Assembly: GCA_937923405.1 (NCBI GenBank)
Contig: CALDUY010000005.1
Coordinates: 62,001 to 126,000, forward strand
DNA length: 64,000 nucleotides
Origin: an uncultured Gemmataceae bacterium
Lineage (GTDB): Bacteria; Planctomycetota; Planctomycetia; Gemmatales; Gemmataceae
Direction: 5' to 3'
Under the pieces are notes generated by a model. The model saw only the letters and a program-made list of their open reading frames with translations. It made no database searches and was not told where the DNA came from. Below, one piece after another: positions 26,175-35,590 of this stretch. The translations under genes and the position numbers were made by a program. Each line of letters begins with the position of its first letter. Position 1 is the first letter of the stretch.

Positions 26175-28310
26175 CTATTCCGCCTCGTCGATGAGCCATC
26201 GAAGGCGAGTGTCTCCAAGGACGTTTTGTAGTTGCCTGGTCCATTGCCAGGCCGTCTGCTCGGTTTCGTCGCGTAAAGTGATGGTCACTTCGCGTGGCAG
26301 TAGCAAAGGAATGAGTTGCGGTATGTCCAGTACTGTCAGCACGTTGAGCAGTGTCGGTCCCGTGCGATGCGAAGTAGGGGGATAACGAAGCTCGATTCGA
26401 GAGATGTTCGGCTCGAACAAGGCGGCATAGGCCGCGAGAATTCCCATCGGGCCGGTACCGCGCACGGTCAACGGAAGTTGACTCGTCTCCGCTTGCAGAC
26501 ACTGCACAGCTCGGCGAATGTCCCAGATCTGTTGGCCTTCTAGCGTCTGCCCTAGAAGATAGAAGCGTCGACGAACATGATGATCGAATGATCCCTTCGG
26601 ACCAGGGGTCTTCTTCCAGCGAGTACGTCCGACATCACGAGGAGTAACGATAGCGTAGGCCCACTGCTGCTGTTGCAGAGTCTGACGCAATTGATGGAAA
26701 CGGCCTGCGTTCTGAGCGGGATAGGGTCGTGGAGCCGGGTTGCCTCCAGAGTACAGCACGTCACGAAAAGCTGGACCGAGATCAGCGACCCATTCCAACC
26801 AGCCGGATTCATCAACCACCGTAGCGACGATTTCTTTGGGCGTTTTGGTCTCCGTTGCTTGTACCAACCAAACCCGAAGCGGAACCTCTTCCTCGCTGAC
26901 AAAGTCCCAGGCCTGCACCCGAATGCCGTCGTGCGTGACTGCCGGTATCAGACGCGAGTTCAGCTCCGGAGGACGCTGAGGCCAGCCTCGGAAAACACGT
27001 TCCACCAGTGCTTGTTTTAGCTCAGAGGCCTTACCACTCCACCAAGCACGGGCCACGGGCGCGGCAGCGGGAATTTCATGTCGAGCTGGTCGACGAAAGC
27101 GTTCGTGGATAGCATTGTTGATCGCATCTCCAGGAAGGCGATTGAAGACTTTCAATATCCGAGGATCGATACGCGGCATTTCCGGATCTTCAATTGCTGT
27201 ATCGTCATTCTTCAGCCAGCGATTCATCCAACGAAAAGCGCCGGCTCGCAGTTCCGGAGTATCCTTGTGCGGTCCTTTGGTTTCCAAGAGGGCAAATCGA
27301 TCACGAGCACCAAGCAAGTCGTACAGAGACTCGATCTTTTTGCTCATACGACGATAACCCGGAATCGGAAAAATCTCATCACGATCGCTGTTGCCGAGCA
27401 ACACAGGTCGCGGCGCGCACAAAGCCATGACGTTTGTGTAATCCCAACGATAAGTGTTGACCAGATACATGCAATCACAGTGACCTTCGACCACGCCAGC
27501 CGCAAGTCGGCCCGGATAGCCCTCGGCCACATGGGCGTACAGATCAGCGATTCCGGCCACGGGGATGATGCACTGAACGCGCGGATCGGCCGCGCCAACC
27601 CACCAAGATGTAGCCCCGCCGCCCGATCGCCCCGTCACGCCGAGTCGCTTGGCATCGATCTCCTTACGAGTCTCTAGATAATCCAAGGCTCGCATGGCAT
27701 TCCACAGTTCGATCCCCGCAGGCGTATAGCCGAGAGAAACCCACCACCACATTTCGAAACGATAGGTGCCATGATGCAGTCCTGGGACTTCGCCGAGTTG
27801 CAGCGTGTCGAGGATAAAACAGGCGTAGCCATGGCGGGCAAACCAGGCAGCGTGGTGCTGGTAGGTTACCTTGTTGCCGTAAGCGATGCCATCGATCACC
27901 GTCGGCCCATGCCCACAGACATAGAGAACCCCTGGCACAGGTTCCTTTCGATCCTTGGGTAGATAGAGGTTTCCCGTCACGTACAAGCCAGGCAAGGATT
28001 GAAAATGGATATTCTCGACCGTAAATGTGCCTGCATCAAACTTGCTGGTAATCGTCGCCTTCAAATCGGTTCGCGGTGGCAACGGGTCCAGCCCCATCAT
28101 GTCGAGAAATTGTCGTCGCATGCTAGGTGCCCGTCGTTCCCAGTCGTCGCGTGAACGAATGTCCGCCAGAGCCGCCTGACCGAGTTGCCTGGCCTGGGCA
28201 CGAAAGTAGGCATCGCGTAGGCGATCACCGTGAGCAGTCGGCGAGTCGAGAGGAGGAGCGGCCGCCTGAAGTGAGGACGTAAGTAAAAGCAGAGCAACCC
28301 CGTGACGCAT
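26175..28310 (-). CDS. Secreted alpha/beta hydrolase, acetylxylan-esterase-like
   Basis: 711 residues. Signal peptide about 1-17 (HGVALLLLTSSLQAA). Residues about 70-380 are a serine hydrolase: nucleophile in GVTGRSGGGATSW near residue 229, acid in GNSDRDEIFPIPGY, and His in ETKGPHKDTPELR. The fold resembles acetylxylan esterases and dipeptidyl-peptidase-like hydrolases of Planctomycetes. The C-terminal third (about 400-711) has a second, degenerate hydrolase-like part (RGTGPMGILAAYAALFEPN). It probably deacylates a polysaccharide or peptide in the periplasm. The gene converges with the hybrid kinase, 11 bases apart. Confidence 0.8.
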   Translation of the reverse strand: MRHGVALLLLTSSLQAAAPPLDSPTAHGDRLRDAYFRAQARQLGQAALADIRSRDDWERRAPSMRRQFLDMMGLDPLPPRTDLKATITSKFDAGTFTVENIHFQSLPGLYVTGNLYLPKDRKEPVPGVLYVCGHGPTVIDGIAYGNKVTYQHHAAWFARHGYACFILDTLQLGEVPGLHHGTYRFEMWWWVSLGYTPAGIELWNAMRALDYLETRKEIDAKRLGVTGRSGGGATSWWVGAADPRVQCIIPVAGIADLYAHVAEGYPGRLAAGVVEGHCDCMYLVNTYRWDYTNVMALCAPRPVLLGNSDRDEIFPIPGYRRMSKKIESLYDLLGARDRFALLETKGPHKDTPELRAGAFRWMNRWLKNDDTAIEDPEMPRIDPRILKVFNRLPGDAINNAIHERFRRPARHEIPAAAPVARAWWSGKASELKQALVERVFRGWPQRPPELNSRLIPAVTHDGIRVQAWDFVSEEEVPLRVWLVQATETKTPKEIVATVVDESGWLEWVADLGPAFRDVLYSGGNPAPRPYPAQNAGRFHQLRQTLQQQQWAYAIVTPRDVGRTRWKKTPGPKGSFDHHVRRRFYLLGQTLEGQQIWDIRRAVQCLQAETSQLPLTVRGTGPMGILAAYAALFEPNISRIELRYPPTSHRTGPTLLNVLTVLDIPQLIPLLLPREVTITLRDETEQTAWQWTRQLQNVLGDTRLRWLIDEAE

Positions 28311-28344
28311 GACACACCTCCCGATGCGGTTCGTGACTCGCGCC

Positions 28345-28352
28345 AGTATACT
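28345..28352. promoter_or_regulatory. Possible shared -10 region of divergent genes
   Basis: The gap between the divergent genes at 28310 and 28391 contains the palindrome CCAGTATACTGG, which reads TATACT on both strands. No strong -35 hexamer was found at proper distance on either side. It could be a divergent promoter or an operator. Confidence 0.3.
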
Positions 28353-28390
28353 GGTAGAAAATTGGTCACGCTATCCCTTGGACCTCTCGT

Positions 28391-29512
28391 ATGACGCACT
28401 CTCTTTACCACATCGAAAATACCTCGACGATCTACAGTCCGGGTTTAGTCTTCTTTTTAGATCTGATTCGTCAGAATCTGGCCCGAACCATCGAACTCGC
28501 TGGATCGGTAGATCGACTACGACCGCACTGCAAGACGCACAAGACCCGTGAGATCGTGCAACTGGAACTGGCCGCAGGGATTCGCAAGCATAAAGTCGCC
28601 ACGCTGGCCGAGGCCGAACTGCTAGCTTCCTGTGGGGTGCCCGATGTGTTCATCGCTTATCCTATTGTCGGCCCCAATCAACGACGACTCGCCGAACTGA
28701 TTCGCCGCTATCCTAACACGCGATTTTCCGTCACTGTTGATCATCCCCATTCACTGAAAACGCTATCCCAGACAATGTCGCTGGAAAATGTAGAAGTAGA
28801 CGCCTTGCTCGATCTCGACGTGGGCCAGCATCGCACAGGAATCTCTCCCGGTCCCGAGGCCGAGTCGCTATACGAACAGATGCTGGCGGCTCCGGGCCTG
28901 AAGGCCGTCGGCTTCCACGTTTACGATGGCCACAATCATCAGCCGACCCTAGCGGAGCGACAGGCGGCCGTACAGGTCCTGATGGAGCCGGTTCTTCGGT
29001 TGCGTGAAACCCTTGAAGCAAAAGGAGTGGCGATCCGCCGCCTCATCATGGGAGGCACTCCGACGTTTCCCGTCTTCGCTCGAATGGACATTCCAGGACT
29101 GGAATGTTCGCCGGGCACCTTGATTCTGCATGACCACAGCTATAGCTCCAAGTTTCCCGATCTTTCGCCGTTCGTACCTGCCGCTTTGTTGTTGACGCGA
29201 GTCATCAGTCGACCGACCAAGACGCGCGTAACCTTCGATCTGGGGTACAAAGCCGTGGCCAGCGATCCGCCGGCAGGCAAGCGCCTAGTGCTGCTCGACG
29301 TGCCGGAGTACGAAGCGATTCTTCAGAACGAAGAGCATCTGGTGGTGGAAACGCCGGCGGCGGAGTCGTTCCAACCCGGAGACGAACGGTTGGCCATTCC
29401 GACCCACATATGCCCGACGGTGGCGATGCATCAACAGGCGTATGTCGTGGAAGGTGGTAAAGTAATCGGCACTTGGCCCATCGTGGGTCGAGATCGCGTG
29501 TTGACCATCTGA
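28391..29512 (+). CDS. D-threonine aldolase-like PLP enzyme (alanine racemase N-domain)
   Basis: 373 residues. Fold-type III PLP enzyme of the D-threonine aldolase / D-serine dehydratase (DSD1) group. Residues near 46-51, HCKTHK, hold the PLP lysine (probably K48). The TIM-barrel strands follow (KVATLAEAELLASCG, VDALLDLDVGQHRTGISPG, GFHVYDGHNH), then ECSPGTLILHDHSY and a C-terminal metal-binding part ending near HICPTVAMHQQAYVVE, where the His and Cys would bind a divalent cation. It probably cleaves D-threonine or D-3-hydroxy amino acids to glycine and an aldehyde, or deaminates D-serine. Length is normal. Divergent from the esterase. Confidence 0.9.
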   Translation: MTHSLYHIENTSTIYSPGLVFFLDLIRQNLARTIELAGSVDRLRPHCKTHKTREIVQLELAAGIRKHKVATLAEAELLASCGVPDVFIAYPIVGPNQRRLAELIRRYPNTRFSVTVDHPHSLKTLSQTMSLENVEVDALLDLDVGQHRTGISPGPEAESLYEQMLAAPGLKAVGFHVYDGHNHQPTLAERQAAVQVLMEPVLRLRETLEAKGVAIRRLIMGGTPTFPVFARMDIPGLECSPGTLILHDHSYSSKFPDLSPFVPAALLLTRVISRPTKTRVTFDLGYKAVASDPPAGKRLVLLDVPEYEAILQNEEHLVVETPAAESFQPGDERLAIPTHICPTVAMHQQAYVVEGGKVIGTWPIVGRDRVLTI

Positions 29513-29521
29513 ACCGGCGAA

Positions 29522-29552
29522 AACCGGGGCAGGGGAGGTTCCTGTCCCGGTT
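29522..29552. terminator. Hairpin between convergent genes
   Basis: AACCGGGGCAGG and CCTGTCCCGGTT form a 12-pair stem (one G-U) with a 7-base loop between the D-threonine-aldolase-like gene and the secretin-like gene. There is no T run, so termination would rely on the strong stem alone. Confidence 0.4.
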
Positions 29553-29575
29553 CCGTGGATCAGCTCAACAGTCGA

Positions 29576-31264
29576 TTAGCGTGGCTTGATCTTCAGATGG
29601 CGGATTACCGGAACGCGAGAATCGAGGTGAATCGGTTCGCTGGTGGTTGCCTGAGCAATATTGCCAGCCGCGTCGACCACTTCCGCGCGCAGATAGCAAG
29701 AGTGGGGCAGCTTCTTCTGATCGAAGTTCAGTTCGCCTTCTGCCGGTAGCCTGTCTTGAATCAGGTTCCAACGGCCTTGAGGATGCTCCGCCCAGTATAG
29801 GGACACGGGGTTGTCCGCAAGTTGGACGTTGTCGCTGGCAAACCATTTCAATTGAATCTGTCCATCTTGTTTGAATTGGGGTTTATACAGTTCAAGGTGA
29901 GGTTTGGTCATATCCACAATTACCCAGGCTTGCGGCTCGTCGCCCGACTTCGGCGTCGGTCCCTGTAGACCGACGCCACTGCGCGGAACGAGCGTAAAGC
30001 CATATTTTCCCTCTCCTTTAACCGTGACTGGCAGTGAACCGATTGGCAGAACAGGTTGAGGGTAAGGCTCCCAAGTTCGGCCATCTCGCGTCACCCAGAC
30101 CTCAATACTTTGCACCTTGGACGGCCCCACGTTCTCTAGTTCGTAGGTCATGTCGAAGGTCGGCTTGTTGATGTAGAGTTTATTGTCTGTGGCGGACGAT
30201 TGCTCGTGCTTCTCGATCTCTTCGGTCTGCTCTTCCTCAACGGAATTAGCGTCTTCCACTTCGCGAGTATCGACGATCCTAGGCGTCACGAGAACCAGGG
30301 TGTGAACCATCTCGCGCCCGAAAGTGCTGTTAGTGAAGAGCCGATTCAGATAAGGGGCTTTGCTCAGAACTGGCATCGACACTTCTTGACGTACTTCCGA
30401 CTGATGAGTCCAACCGGTGAGAACCGCCGTCGCTCCTTGAGGCAGTTTGAGAATCTTCTCCAATTTGACCGTGTTGTAGCGTGGCTCCGCCGAGCAACAA
30501 CCGGGCGCAACAGGTTCTAACCGACCCGCTTGAATGCTCAAGTGCAAGATCACCTCATCGGGCTTGACTCCCAAGGTGGGCAGCACTTGAATTTCGTAGC
30601 CGGTCTTCACTTTCTTGGTGATCAGTTTCGGCGTCGGTTTGCCGTCCTTGGTTTCGTGATCCACGCCCACGAGGTACAGTTGCTGTTCGGTCAGATCGAG
30701 CATCGATCTCTGACCGTTGAACATCGTCAACCGCGGAGCCTGCATGACGTTGGCGTTGCGATCCTGTTGCACAGTTTCTAGGAGCATTTGCAACTGGGTA
30801 TCATCCACAACAATCATGCCTGGAGCTTTTTGTTGCCCGTCGTTGAACATTCCTAGTCGCTGCATCGTCTCCAGCGAGGCCGTGACAAAGCGCAACTCGA
30901 CTGTCACCTCGGTGTCCAGATTGCGTCGTAATCCCATTAACAGATCTTGAATCTCTGCATGAACTTCCGGAGTCTGGCTCACCACCAGCGACATCGTGAG
31001 TGGGAAGTAAGCCACATCTCCTTCCCCTCCAGCAGTCGACCAGCTGCGCGGTTGCACGATGCTCTGAATGAGCTGGATGAGTTGCTGCTCCGTCGTTTTG
31101 CTCTCTTTGGAAATCGGCGATTCACGCGGAATAATCAAATCCGCGACTTGATAGACACGGCCAACCATCTGGCGTTTCTGCGTCGACGCAGCCTGAGCGT
31201 GATTGGCAGTGATCAGCGAACACAGGCCAGACAATACACCAACGACCATCAGTCGATAGGTCAT
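29576..31264 (-). CDS. Secretin-like (type II/III secretion) protein with Ig-like tail
   Basis: 562 residues from the ATG at 31264, which has AAGGAGGG upstream and gives a signal peptide (to about TANHAQA). Residues about 40-120 look like a secretin N-domain, and residues about 120-330 like the secretin core (RNANVMQAPRLTMFNGQRS, PQGATAVLTGWTHQ, HTLVLVTPRIVDTRE). The remaining 200 residues are beta-rich repeats (ASDNVQLADNPVSLYWAE), like immunoglobulin-type modules. Secretins form outer-membrane channels. The long extension and the lack of other secretion genes nearby suggest a planctomycete variant whose role is unclear. Confidence 0.8.
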   Translation of the reverse strand: MTYRLMVVGVLSGLCSLITANHAQAASTQKRQMVGRVYQVADLIIPRESPISKESKTTEQQLIQLIQSIVQPRSWSTAGGEGDVAYFPLTMSLVVSQTPEVHAEIQDLLMGLRRNLDTEVTVELRFVTASLETMQRLGMFNDGQQKAPGMIVVDDTQLQMLLETVQQDRNANVMQAPRLTMFNGQRSMLDLTEQQLYLVGVDHETKDGKPTPKLITKKVKTGYEIQVLPTLGVKPDEVILHLSIQAGRLEPVAPGCCSAEPRYNTVKLEKILKLPQGATAVLTGWTHQSEVRQEVSMPVLSKAPYLNRLFTNSTFGREMVHTLVLVTPRIVDTREVEDANSVEEEQTEEIEKHEQSSATDNKLYINKPTFDMTYELENVGPSKVQSIEVWVTRDGRTWEPYPQPVLPIGSLPVTVKGEGKYGFTLVPRSGVGLQGPTPKSGDEPQAWVIVDMTKPHLELYKPQFKQDGQIQLKWFASDNVQLADNPVSLYWAEHPQGRWNLIQDRLPAEGELNFDQKKLPHSCYLRAEVVDAAGNIAQATTSEPIHLDSRVPVIRHLKIKPR

Positions 31265-31346
31265 GAAGGATGCCCTCCTTGGCAGGTACTTTGGGTCCAT
31301 TCCGCCGAGCGGCATCTATAGGCAACCTGTCTGACCTGAACAAGGT

Positions 31347-31727
31347 CTACTGCTGATCTGCCTCATGGGTCAGGGGATTCCGCGCGAAGATCCACTCGTG
31401 GATTGGTCGTCCCTCGACGAGATGCTCCTGAACGAGACGCGGGATCCGCTCGGCGGTCATCCCGCTATACCAGGTGCCATCGGGATACACCACCAACGTG
31501 GGGCCGTCTTCACAGATGCGCAAACAGCCCACTTTGCTGCGGAAGCACTGCTGCTCGCCGCTGGTCAACCCGCGTTCCTTCAATTGGAGTTTGAGGGTTT
31601 CCCAGGCTGCTTGTCCCTGCTGGTTGGAGCAACAGGTCGGCCCAGTGCAGAGCAACACATGTCGCGTGTATTTGCCAACCCCGACCTTCTCAGCCGCTTG
31701 TTGCAAAGCATACAGCTTGTCAGGCAT
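31347..31727 (-). CDS. (2Fe-2S) thioredoxin-like ferredoxin domain protein
   Basis: 126 residues. Start at 31727 overlaps the end of the Ca-ATPase gene by 8 bases. The pattern LLCTGPTCC, then KVGCLRICEDGPTLVVYPDG, is that of the thioredoxin-like [2Fe-2S] ferredoxin family, in which four cysteines bind the cluster. Cytoplasmic electron carrier or cobalamin-related accessory; the partner is not known. It starts right after the ATPase in the same operon. An in-frame start earlier would lie inside the ATPase gene. Confidence 0.82.
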   Translation of the reverse strand: MPDKLYALQQAAEKVGVGKYTRHVLLCTGPTCCSNQQGQAAWETLKLQLKERGLTSGEQQCFRSKVGCLRICEDGPTLVVYPDGTWYSGMTAERIPRLVQEHLVEGRPIHEWIFARNPLTHEADQQ

Positions 31728-34700
31728 GTGCAGCTTCTCCGGCTTGGGAGCGACGGATTCGACGCCAGATCTCGGCAAAGATCAACACGGACGAAGTCGC
31801 CAAAATAATCACGATCCAGTCGACAAGCCCGAGCGGCTCCACTTTGAAAATCGCCGCCAGTGGTGGAATGCTGGTTAGGGCGATCTGGCCGATGGCTATC
31901 GTGCCGGCAATCATTAGGAAGGTCGGGTTGCTCGTAAGATTAGCCAGTCCACTCACCTCAGGGACTAGCGAACGACAGTTGATCTGATTCCAGACCTGGA
32001 AGAACACATATACGGCGAAGAAGATGCTCACCTGTCGCACGGTTAGTTCGGGGAATTGCGACGAATGATTGTCAGGACGGATCGGCTGACCTTCCTCGTT
32101 TCTGGCCCACTGACTCATCGGTTTCCAGTTTTCGTCGAACCAGCCAGCGTACTCCATCCCAAGAATCAAAGTCATCATCACGATGACAAAAAAGCCAGCT
32201 GTTCCAAAAATGGTCTGAAGCATCGATTTAGTCAGGATGTTCTCGTCTTTCTTCTTGGGCGGTAGATCCATGACCCCATCACGAGGCGGTTCGCTGCACA
32301 AGGCGATACTAGCAAACGTGTCCATGATGACGTTGATCCACAACAGCTGCAGTACGGTGAACGGCGGTTTGACACCAAAGAAGGGACCGAGAAAGGCGAT
32401 CGTCAAAGCCGAGACGTTGATTGTCAACTGAAACTGTACGAAGCGTTGGATGTTCTCATATAATGAGCGTCCCCACTTCACTGCGTTGACGATGGTACTG
32501 AAAGCATCGTCGAGCAGAACAATCTTGCTCGCCTCTTTGGCTACTTCGGTTCCGGCAATACCCATCGACAGACCGACGTCGGCGCGTTTCAAGGATGGCG
32601 CGTCATTGGTGCCATCGCCAGTCATCGCGACGACCTGATCGCGTTCCTGGAGCAGTTCGACCATTTTGTACTTATCCAACGGCCTGGCTCGGGCCAGCAC
32701 TCGGAGATGAAATAGCCGTGACGTGATCGCCTCTTTTTCCGCTTGCTCAGCTGGGGAAAGATGATCGCGACTCTTCAAAGCCTTGAGTCGATCGAACTCA
32801 GTATTAAATTTCGGACTGGTGAAAATGCGAGCATTCTCCGTGTCGATCGGTTCATCCAAACTGTCGATCAAACCGATGTTGTAAGCGATGGCTCGTGCTG
32901 TCTCGACATTGTCGCCGGTGATCATCTTCACCTCGATACCGGCCTTGCGACATTTATCGATGGCCTCTTTGACATCCTCACGAAGCGGATCTCGAATGGC
33001 GACAATTCCGCAAAAGGTCAGGTCAGCCTCGATGGCCTCGCGAACGACATGCAGTCCTTCTTCGGTCGCTGGCAGTTCTTCCGGAAGCGCGGCCTGCGCA
33101 AAGGCCAGTGTTCGCATGGCCTGCCGAGCAGAATCGCGCAAAAAGGCCAGAATCGCTTCGCGAGTGGCCGAGTCCAACGGACGAGCCGAACCATCGTTGG
33201 CTAGATAGTGCGTGCAATGCTCCAGAACAATCTCCGGAGCACCTTTCATCAAAGCCACGAGCCGACCGTCCAGTTGCACGACTGTCGTACTGCGTTTGCG
33301 ATCGGAGGAGAAATGAATCTGGTAGATTGGCTGATGAGTAGCACGCAATTTGACGTAGTCGATGCCGGCCTCACGAAGCCACTGCAACAGCGCCCCTTCC
33401 GTCGAGTTGCCGACAGTGACGAGTTTGCCCTCCTTTTGCTCCAGATTGGCCGTGGAGTTGGCGGCAGAGTTAAACGCCAGCCAATCCAGAGGCGTGCGCG
33501 GTTGGAACATGGTTTTTTCAGGTAGCTTCCATTCCGGCGAGCCGCGATCCGCGCTAGCGCCTCCTGTGAACACCCGCACCACCTGCATTTTGTTCTGCGT
33601 CAAGGTGCCGGTCTTGTCCGAGCAAATCACGGTAGCGGAGCCGATCGTTTCACACGCGACCAGCTGACGCACCAGGGAATTGGCCCGGGTCATCTTCCGC
33701 ATGGCCATCGCCAACGATACGGTAACGCTCATCGGCAACCCTTCGGGTACGGCTACAACGATGATGATGACCATGTAGACAAAGTAATCGAGCAGATTGC
33801 CCATCACGCCAATCCAGCCGATCTTCTCTGGACTAAGCTCTCCCTTGAAAAACCCCAGTACCAAAAGTCCAAGAAAGATCAGCCCTGCAGCCGCATAGCC
33901 TACATAGCTGATGAGATCGGCGAGGTTCTTTAATTTGACCTGCAAGGGAGTTAGGGCCTTGCTGATGGTCAGTTTCTGCTTGACACGAGCCTCCTCGTTT
34001 TTCTCGGTCGCGGCCTCCTCTTCGTCGGTCTCTTCGCCGGAGAGCCGTCGAGCAATCTGCCCCAATTGCGTGCGATCCCCGACCTCGGTAACGACCATCA
34101 CCCCGGCTCCGTCCACAATCTGGGTGCCCCGATACAGACAGCTGGGATGATCGAGACCATTGGTCGCGTCGTCGCTGGCGCTGGCCTGCTTCTTGACCGG
34201 TTCGGATTCGCCGGTCATCAACGATTGATCGACCATCAATTCGACCGCCTTGACCAACCGGCCATCGGCAGGCACTTCATCGCCCGTTTCCAGATCGATC
34301 ACATCGCCAACAACGACTTCTTCGAGCGGAATAGTGTGAAATTCGCCTCCCCGAGAAACCTTGACGCGCACCGAGTCTTTCTGAGAATTAAGAGCTTCAA
34401 ACTCTCGATCGCTTTTTAGCTCACTGTAGAAGGCTACTCCAGTGGCCAGGATAACGGCGATCATCACCGCCAGACCTTCAATCGACCAGATGCCTCCGAA
34501 TAATCCGCCGATGAAGAAGACCAGTACTGCCGTAATGAACATCACCGAGGGGGTCCACTGCCCAAGCTTGGCGATATAGAAGCCAGTCAGCGTCAGTGCA
34601 AAGAGAGCAAGCAGAACTGCGGCAAGTATTGGACTTCCCGGATGTGGAGGTTCCAGATCGGGATGGCCGCGGAAGATGTCCACAAACATGGACAACAAAG

Positions 34701-34887
34701 CAGCGGCGAGCAAAATCTTGATGATCGGCTCGTCGAACTTTTCGAGAAACTTCCGCCACAGCGGTTCGCGAGGCAGCGGTGTCAGGGCGTTGGAACCATA
34801 TCGCTGGCGACTTGCCAGGACGGCCTCAGCACTTAATCCATCTTCGAGATGGGAGGGATTCTGGACGACTTCGTTGAGGGCACGCAT
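31720..34887 (-). CDS. P-type Ca2+-transporting ATPase (P2 family)
   Basis: 1055 residues from the ATG at 34887, with AGGTGA 8 bases upstream; a GTG at 34971 would add 28 residues. Ion pump of the P2B/P2A type, in the cytoplasmic membrane. Seen are the N-terminal cation-ATPase domain, the actuator motif LMTGESEPVKK, helix 4 VPEGLPMSVTVSLAMA, the phosphorylation site CSDKTGTLTQNKMQ, KGAPEIVLEHC and the hinge VAMTGDGTNDAPSLKRADVG. The C-terminal half has the usual helix bundle (LLWINVIMDTFASIAL). The cation is likely Ca2+, but Mg2+ or other ions are possible. It lies downstream of frr. Confidence 0.94.
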   Translation of the reverse strand: MRALNEVVQNPSHLEDGLSAEAVLASRQRYGSNALTPLPREPLWRKFLEKFDEPIIKILLAAALLSMFVDIFRGHPDLEPPHPGSPILAAVLLALFALTLTGFYIAKLGQWTPSVMFITAVLVFFIGGLFGGIWSIEGLAVMIAVILATGVAFYSELKSDREFEALNSQKDSVRVKVSRGGEFHTIPLEEVVVGDVIDLETGDEVPADGRLVKAVELMVDQSLMTGESEPVKKQASASDDATNGLDHPSCLYRGTQIVDGAGVMVVTEVGDRTQLGQIARRLSGEETDEEEAATEKNEEARVKQKLTISKALTPLQVKLKNLADLISYVGYAAAGLIFLGLLVLGFFKGELSPEKIGWIGVMGNLLDYFVYMVIIIVVAVPEGLPMSVTVSLAMAMRKMTRANSLVRQLVACETIGSATVICSDKTGTLTQNKMQVVRVFTGGASADRGSPEWKLPEKTMFQPRTPLDWLAFNSAANSTANLEQKEGKLVTVGNSTEGALLQWLREAGIDYVKLRATHQPIYQIHFSSDRKRSTTVVQLDGRLVALMKGAPEIVLEHCTHYLANDGSARPLDSATREAILAFLRDSARQAMRTLAFAQAALPEELPATEEGLHVVREAIEADLTFCGIVAIRDPLREDVKEAIDKCRKAGIEVKMITGDNVETARAIAYNIGLIDSLDEPIDTENARIFTSPKFNTEFDRLKALKSRDHLSPAEQAEKEAITSRLFHLRVLARARPLDKYKMVELLQERDQVVAMTGDGTNDAPSLKRADVGLSMGIAGTEVAKEASKIVLLDDAFSTIVNAVKWGRSLYENIQRFVQFQLTINVSALTIAFLGPFFGVKPPFTVLQLLWINVIMDTFASIALCSEPPRDGVMDLPPKKKDENILTKSMLQTIFGTAGFFVIVMMTLILGMEYAGWFDENWKPMSQWARNEEGQPIRPDNHSSQFPELTVRQVSIFFAVYVFFQVWNQINCRSLVPEVSGLANLTSNPTFLMIAGTIAIGQIALTSIPPLAAIFKVEPLGLVDWIVIILATSSVLIFAEIWRRIRRSQAGEAAHA

Positions 34888-35015
34888 GGGGAAGGTCACC
34901 TGGAACCACAGTGGGCTAAAGGTACATAGAGCGAGCGAGGACCGAAGGCAGAGTTGAGCCAGTTCACTCACTTTGCCTTTCGATCCTGCTTGCTCCTCTT
35001 GGCTTGGCGAAAGCG

Positions 35016-35576
35016 TTATGCTTCCATGATCTCCTTGGTCTTCTTGTCTTCTAGTTCGACAATCTTATCTTCATATTGCTTCAGAAGTGTCTGAACCTGC
35101 TCTTTGAGTTTCTCCAGCTCATCCTCGGTGATCTCACCTTCCTTCTCGGCAGTCTCTAGGTGCTTATTGCCATCACGGCGAATGTTGCGGCAAGCGACTT
35201 TAGCCGCTTCAGCCGATTTCTTGAGGACAGTGACGAGTTTCTTGCGCTGCTCGCCCGACATCGTGGGAACCACTAGTCGAATGATCTTGCCATCATTATT
35301 CGGAGCCATGCCCAAATCGCTGGAACGAATGGCTTTCTCGATCTCTTTGAGCATGGCGGGATCGAACGGTTTAATGACCAGCGATTGCGGATCAGGAGTG
35401 CTGATCGTCGCCATCGCCTTGAGCGGTGTTGGCGAACCATAGTATTCAACACGAAGCGAATCCACCAACCCTGGTGTGGCGCGTCCGGTTCGCAGACCAC
35501 GGAGTTCCTCGCGGTAAACATTGACCGCCTTTTCCATTCGCTCCTCGACATCCATCAGAATTTCGTCGGCAGTCAT
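35016..35576 (-). CDS. frr: Ribosome recycling factor
   Basis: 186 residues, the usual length. Splits the post-termination ribosome with EF-G. Recognised by MEKAVNVYREELRGLRTGRA near the N-terminus, then VEYYGSPTPLKAMA and AEAAKVACRNIRRDGNK. It starts 14 bases after pyrH ends; the pair pyrH-frr is conserved widely, although rpsB and tsf are absent upstream here. Confidence 0.97.
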   Translation of the reverse strand: MTADEILMDVEERMEKAVNVYREELRGLRTGRATPGLVDSLRVEYYGSPTPLKAMATISTPDPQSLVIKPFDPAMLKEIEKAIRSSDLGMAPNNDGKIIRLVVPTMSGEQRKKLVTVLKKSAEAAKVACRNIRRDGNKHLETAEKEGEITEDELEKLKEQVQTLLKQYEDKIVELEDKKTKEIMEA

Positions 35577-35590
35577 GATCGCTCTCTCAC

